DNA from: Bacteroidota bacterium
GTDB lineage: Bacteria > Bacteroidota > Bacteroidia > Bacteroidales > Marinifilaceae
DNA: 7,954 nucleotides
Direction of reading: 5' to 3'
Assembly (NCBI GenBank): GCA_023400335.1
Contig: JAEXFF010000026.1
Location: forward strand, 1-7,954
Shown here: positions 6,255 through 7,954 of the stretch, piece by piece
Position numbering within the stretch: position 1 is the stretch's first letter
Layout of the letters: every line of letters begins with the position of its first letter
Translations under genes and position numbers: made by a program
Notes under the pieces: generated by a model
The model's input: the letters and a program-made list of their open reading frames with translations, nothing else
What the model was told of the DNA's origin: nothing
Databases searched by the model: none

Positions 6255-6896
6255 TTATTCCTGCAAATGACTAAAATCGGAAAAATTGAAATCACAAAAA
6301 TCAGGTATCACCCGGTCGGCCTTATCACAAATCAGATCAGCAGGATTCGTAGTCGCTAATCCGACAATCTTCATCCGGGCCCGGCGTCCGGCTTCCAAAC
6401 CGGAAAAGGAATCTTCAAAAACCACACACTCCTCCGGCTTTACGTCCAACTGTTGAGCAGCCAGCAAATAACATTCCGGGTCAGGCTTGGAACGGGTAAT
6501 CTGGTCGGCCGTAATGATGACATCAAAAAGAGCCTTCAATCCGGGATATGCTCGGTATACATTTCTCATCTTATTGTCATTGGAACTCGTGACAATGGCG
6601 ACCTTCACCCCATTTTGCTTTAATAATCCTACAAATTCCAAACTTCCTCTCACCGGAGGGAAATCCATCTGTTGTTCAAAATCGTCTATCCGCCGGACAA
6701 TTTCCCGGGCCTGTTGCTCTTCCGGAAAATATTCGGTCAAAATCTCTTTCAAAGTCCGTCCTTTTATGCGACTGCTGAAATCCGGGATTTCCGGATGCGC
6801 CAACTTTCCTTGCTCACTCCAAAACCGGGTATATTCAGGTTCTGTATCAAAAATCACCCCATCTAAATCAAATAATCCGGCTACTGTTTTTCCCAT
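6255..6896 (-). CDS. HAD-superfamily subclass IA hydrolase, beta-phosphoglucomutase-like
   Basis: A 213-residue soluble HAD enzyme acting on a phosphorylated small molecule. Motif I is DLDGVIFDTE (10-19), with Asp10 the nucleophile and Asp12 the acid/base. Motif II is TSS (103-105). Motif III is Lys137 in RSKPDPE. Motif IV is VVFEDSFSGLEAG (158-170), with Glu161 and Asp162 for Mg2+. Residues 15-85 form the helical cap, with IKGRTLKEIL (44-53) resembling the substrate-facing loop of beta-phosphoglucomutase. Whether it is a mutase or a sugar-phosphate phosphatase cannot be told from sequence; DTEPEY is compatible with the phosphatase branch. An in-frame stop at 6915-6917 leaves the ATG at 6896 as the only start. 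It converges on rnfA and diverges from the CCA-enzyme gene, so it is probably its own transcription unit with no functional tie to rnf. Confidence 0.92.
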   Translation of the reverse strand: MGKTVAGLFDLDGVIFDTEPEYTRFWSEQGKLAHPEIPDFSSRIKGRTLKEILTEYFPEEQQAREIVRRIDDFEQQMDFPPVRGSLEFVGLLKQNGVKVAIVTSSNDNKMRNVYRAYPGLKALFDVIITADQITRSKPDPECYLLAAQQLDVKPEECVVFEDSFSGLEAGRRARMKIVGLATTNPADLICDKADRVIPDFCDFNFSDFSHLQE

Positions 6897-7053
6897 AATC
6901 TTATATTTATACCTTTATTTTTCGACCTTCGAAATTACAAAAAACTATCGTTTCTGCTTGGCATCCGTGCTTTTTTCTCATCCCAATAATTATTATCCGC
7001 GTTTTTCCTTCGAGAAATCTTTCCGGTTTATAACGTAAAATTCAGAAGAACCG

Positions 7054-7083
7054 TTAGTATATAAAAAATATATCCTAATTTTG
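7054..7083 (+). promoter_or_regulatory. Bacteroides-type promoter for the CCA-enzyme gene
   Basis: TAATTTTG at 7076-7083 is an exact match to the Bacteroides -7 element TAnnTTTG, and TTAG at 7054-7057 is a one-mismatch -33 element 18 bases upstream. Initiation near 7090 would leave a leader of about ten bases before the ATG at 7100. It lies in the 203-base divergent gap 6897-7099, which should also hold the - strand promoter of the HAD gene. The best candidate on that strand is TAATTTCG (6937-6930), one mismatch from consensus and without a good -33 element. I see nothing else in this gap. Confidence 0.55.
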
Positions 7084-7099
7084 TAAACTTAATCCCAAA

Positions 7100-7954
7100 A
7101 TGAAAATGACGACGATGCAGGAATTTCTGACACACCCCATCTTTCACATATTGGCAGAAATAGCAGAAAAAAAGAATCTCGAAACTTACGTTATCGGAGG
7201 ATATGTACGGGACCTTTTACTGCACCGTCCTTCCCAGGATATCGATATTGTCGTACAGGGGGACGGTATCGCTCTCGCAGAAAGTGCAGCCCGGAAACTG
7301 GGGCATCAGCATGTATCGGTTTTCAAAAATTTCGGAACAGCCATGTTCCGCTACAAAGGTATAGAAATCGAATTTGTAGGAGCCCGTAAAGAATCTTACC
7401 GGTCGGATTCCCGCAAACCCCTTGTTGAAGCAGGTACGATTGAAGACGACCAAAAAAGACGGGATTTTACCATCAATGCCCTCGCCATTTCTCTCAATAA
7501 ACCGGATTACGGTCGTCTGGTCGATCCCTTCAACGGTTTGCAACACTTACAGGAACGACTGATCAAAACCCCTTTAGAACCTGGCATTACTTTTTCTGAC
7601 GACCCTCTGCGTATGATGCGGGCCATCCGTTTTGCCACTCAACTGAATTTTAAGATAGAAGAAAATACTTACAAAGCCATCCGTGCCAACAAAGACCGTT
7701 TATCCATTATTTCAATGGAAAGAATCATGGATGAATTCAATAAAATTATGCTCTCTCCAGAACCCTCCAAAGGTATACTTCTTCTGGATGAAGCCGGTTT
7801 ACTGGCAATATTTTTCCCGGAATTAACAGCTTTAAAAGGGGTAGAAATTATCGACGGAATAGGACATAAAGATAATTTTTATCATACCTTGGCGGTTTTG
7901 GATACCGTAGCTTTATACTCGGACGATTTATGGCTCCGCTGGGCAGCTCTTTTA
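7100..7954 (+). CDS. CCA tRNA nucleotidyltransferase / poly(A) polymerase family protein (3' end missing)
   Basis: A class II nucleotidyltransferase, most likely the enzyme that adds or repairs the CCA end of tRNA; 285 codons are present and the frame is still open at the window edge. VIGGYVRDLLL (31-41) and DIDIVV (47-52) form the catalytic site, with Asp47 and Asp49 as metal ligands. RRDFTINALA (120-129), DDPLRMMRAIRFA (167-179) and ERIMDEF (207-213) are the further conserved blocks of the head and neck. GHKDNFYHTLAVLD (255-268) begins an HD domain, and LRWAALL at the edge is where the HD pair should follow. An in-frame stop at 7076-7078 makes the ATG at 7100 the first possible start; ATGs at codons 3 and 6 are alternatives. 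Whether it adds CC, A or CCA cannot be decided here. A domain in the missing part could also change the name. Confidence 0.93.
   Translation, partial: MKMTTMQEFLTHPIFHILAEIAEKKNLETYVIGGYVRDLLLHRPSQDIDIVVQGDGIALAESAARKLGHQHVSVFKNFGTAMFRYKGIEIEFVGARKESYRSDSRKPLVEAGTIEDDQKRRDFTINALAISLNKPDYGRLVDPFNGLQHLQERLIKTPLEPGITFSDDPLRMMRAIRFATQLNFKIEENTYKAIRANKDRLSIISMERIMDEFNKIMLSPEPSKGILLLDEAGLLAIFFPELTALKGVEIIDGIGHKDNFYHTLAVLDTVALYSDDLWLRWAALL

Noticed and set aside
6078..6359. 93-codon + strand frame spanning the end of rnfA, the terminator and the end of the HAD gene
   Set aside because: It crosses a strong terminator hairpin, overlaps two real genes and has no recognisable domain.
6487..7038. 183-codon + strand frame opposite the HAD gene
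   Set aside because: It is antisense to a gene with all four HAD motifs; the translation shows no domain and its composition fits a shadow frame.
7217..7546. 109-codon - strand frame opposite the CCA-enzyme gene
   Set aside because: It is antisense to the catalytic motifs of the nucleotidyltransferase and has no recognisable domain.

Overview
The window holds a complete seven-gene rnf-type operon on the + strand, rseC-rnfB-rnfC-rnfD-rnfG-rnfE-rnfA (positions 143-6115). It is followed by a terminator hairpin, a HAD-family phosphatase/phosphomutase on the - strand, and the first 285 codons of a CCA-adding-enzyme family gene on the + strand that runs off the right edge. A short - strand reading frame at the left edge (1-52) is probably the start of a divergent neighbour.

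The organism is very likely an anaerobic member of the Bacteroidota, order Bacteroidales. The evidence is the gene order (RseC-like gene first, then B-C-D-G-E-A rather than the proteobacterial A-B-C-D-G-E), the long cysteine-rich RnfB, weak or absent Shine-Dalgarno sequences, AT-rich spacers, and an exact TAnnTTTG Bacteroides-type -7 element before the last gene. Moderate GC would suit Odoribacter or Butyricimonas relatives, but the genus is a guess.

The operon encodes a membrane-bound ferredoxin:NAD+ oxidoreductase. By family knowledge, RnfB receives electrons from reduced ferredoxin through many [4Fe-4S] clusters. RnfA and RnfE are paired six-helix membrane subunits that share an intramembrane Fe-S centre. 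RnfD and RnfG carry covalent FMN on threonine, and RnfC holds the NAD(H)/FMN site and two [4Fe-4S] clusters. Electron flow is coupled to outward Na+ or H+ transport, and the sequence does not show which ion. The leading RseC-family protein has a cysteine motif and two membrane helices and is probably an accessory factor. No apbE flavin transferase gene lies in the window.

Nothing here looks like an undescribed system. The points most worth a second look are a charged helical-hairpin insertion in RnfD directly after its flavin site, a Pro/Ala/Lys-rich tail on RnfB, and short related AT-rich motifs and inverted repeats in several spacers inside the operon. No RNA genes, CRISPR arrays, insertion sequences or non-coding stretches over 300 bases were seen. 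The longest gap, 6897-7099, is a divergent promoter region.
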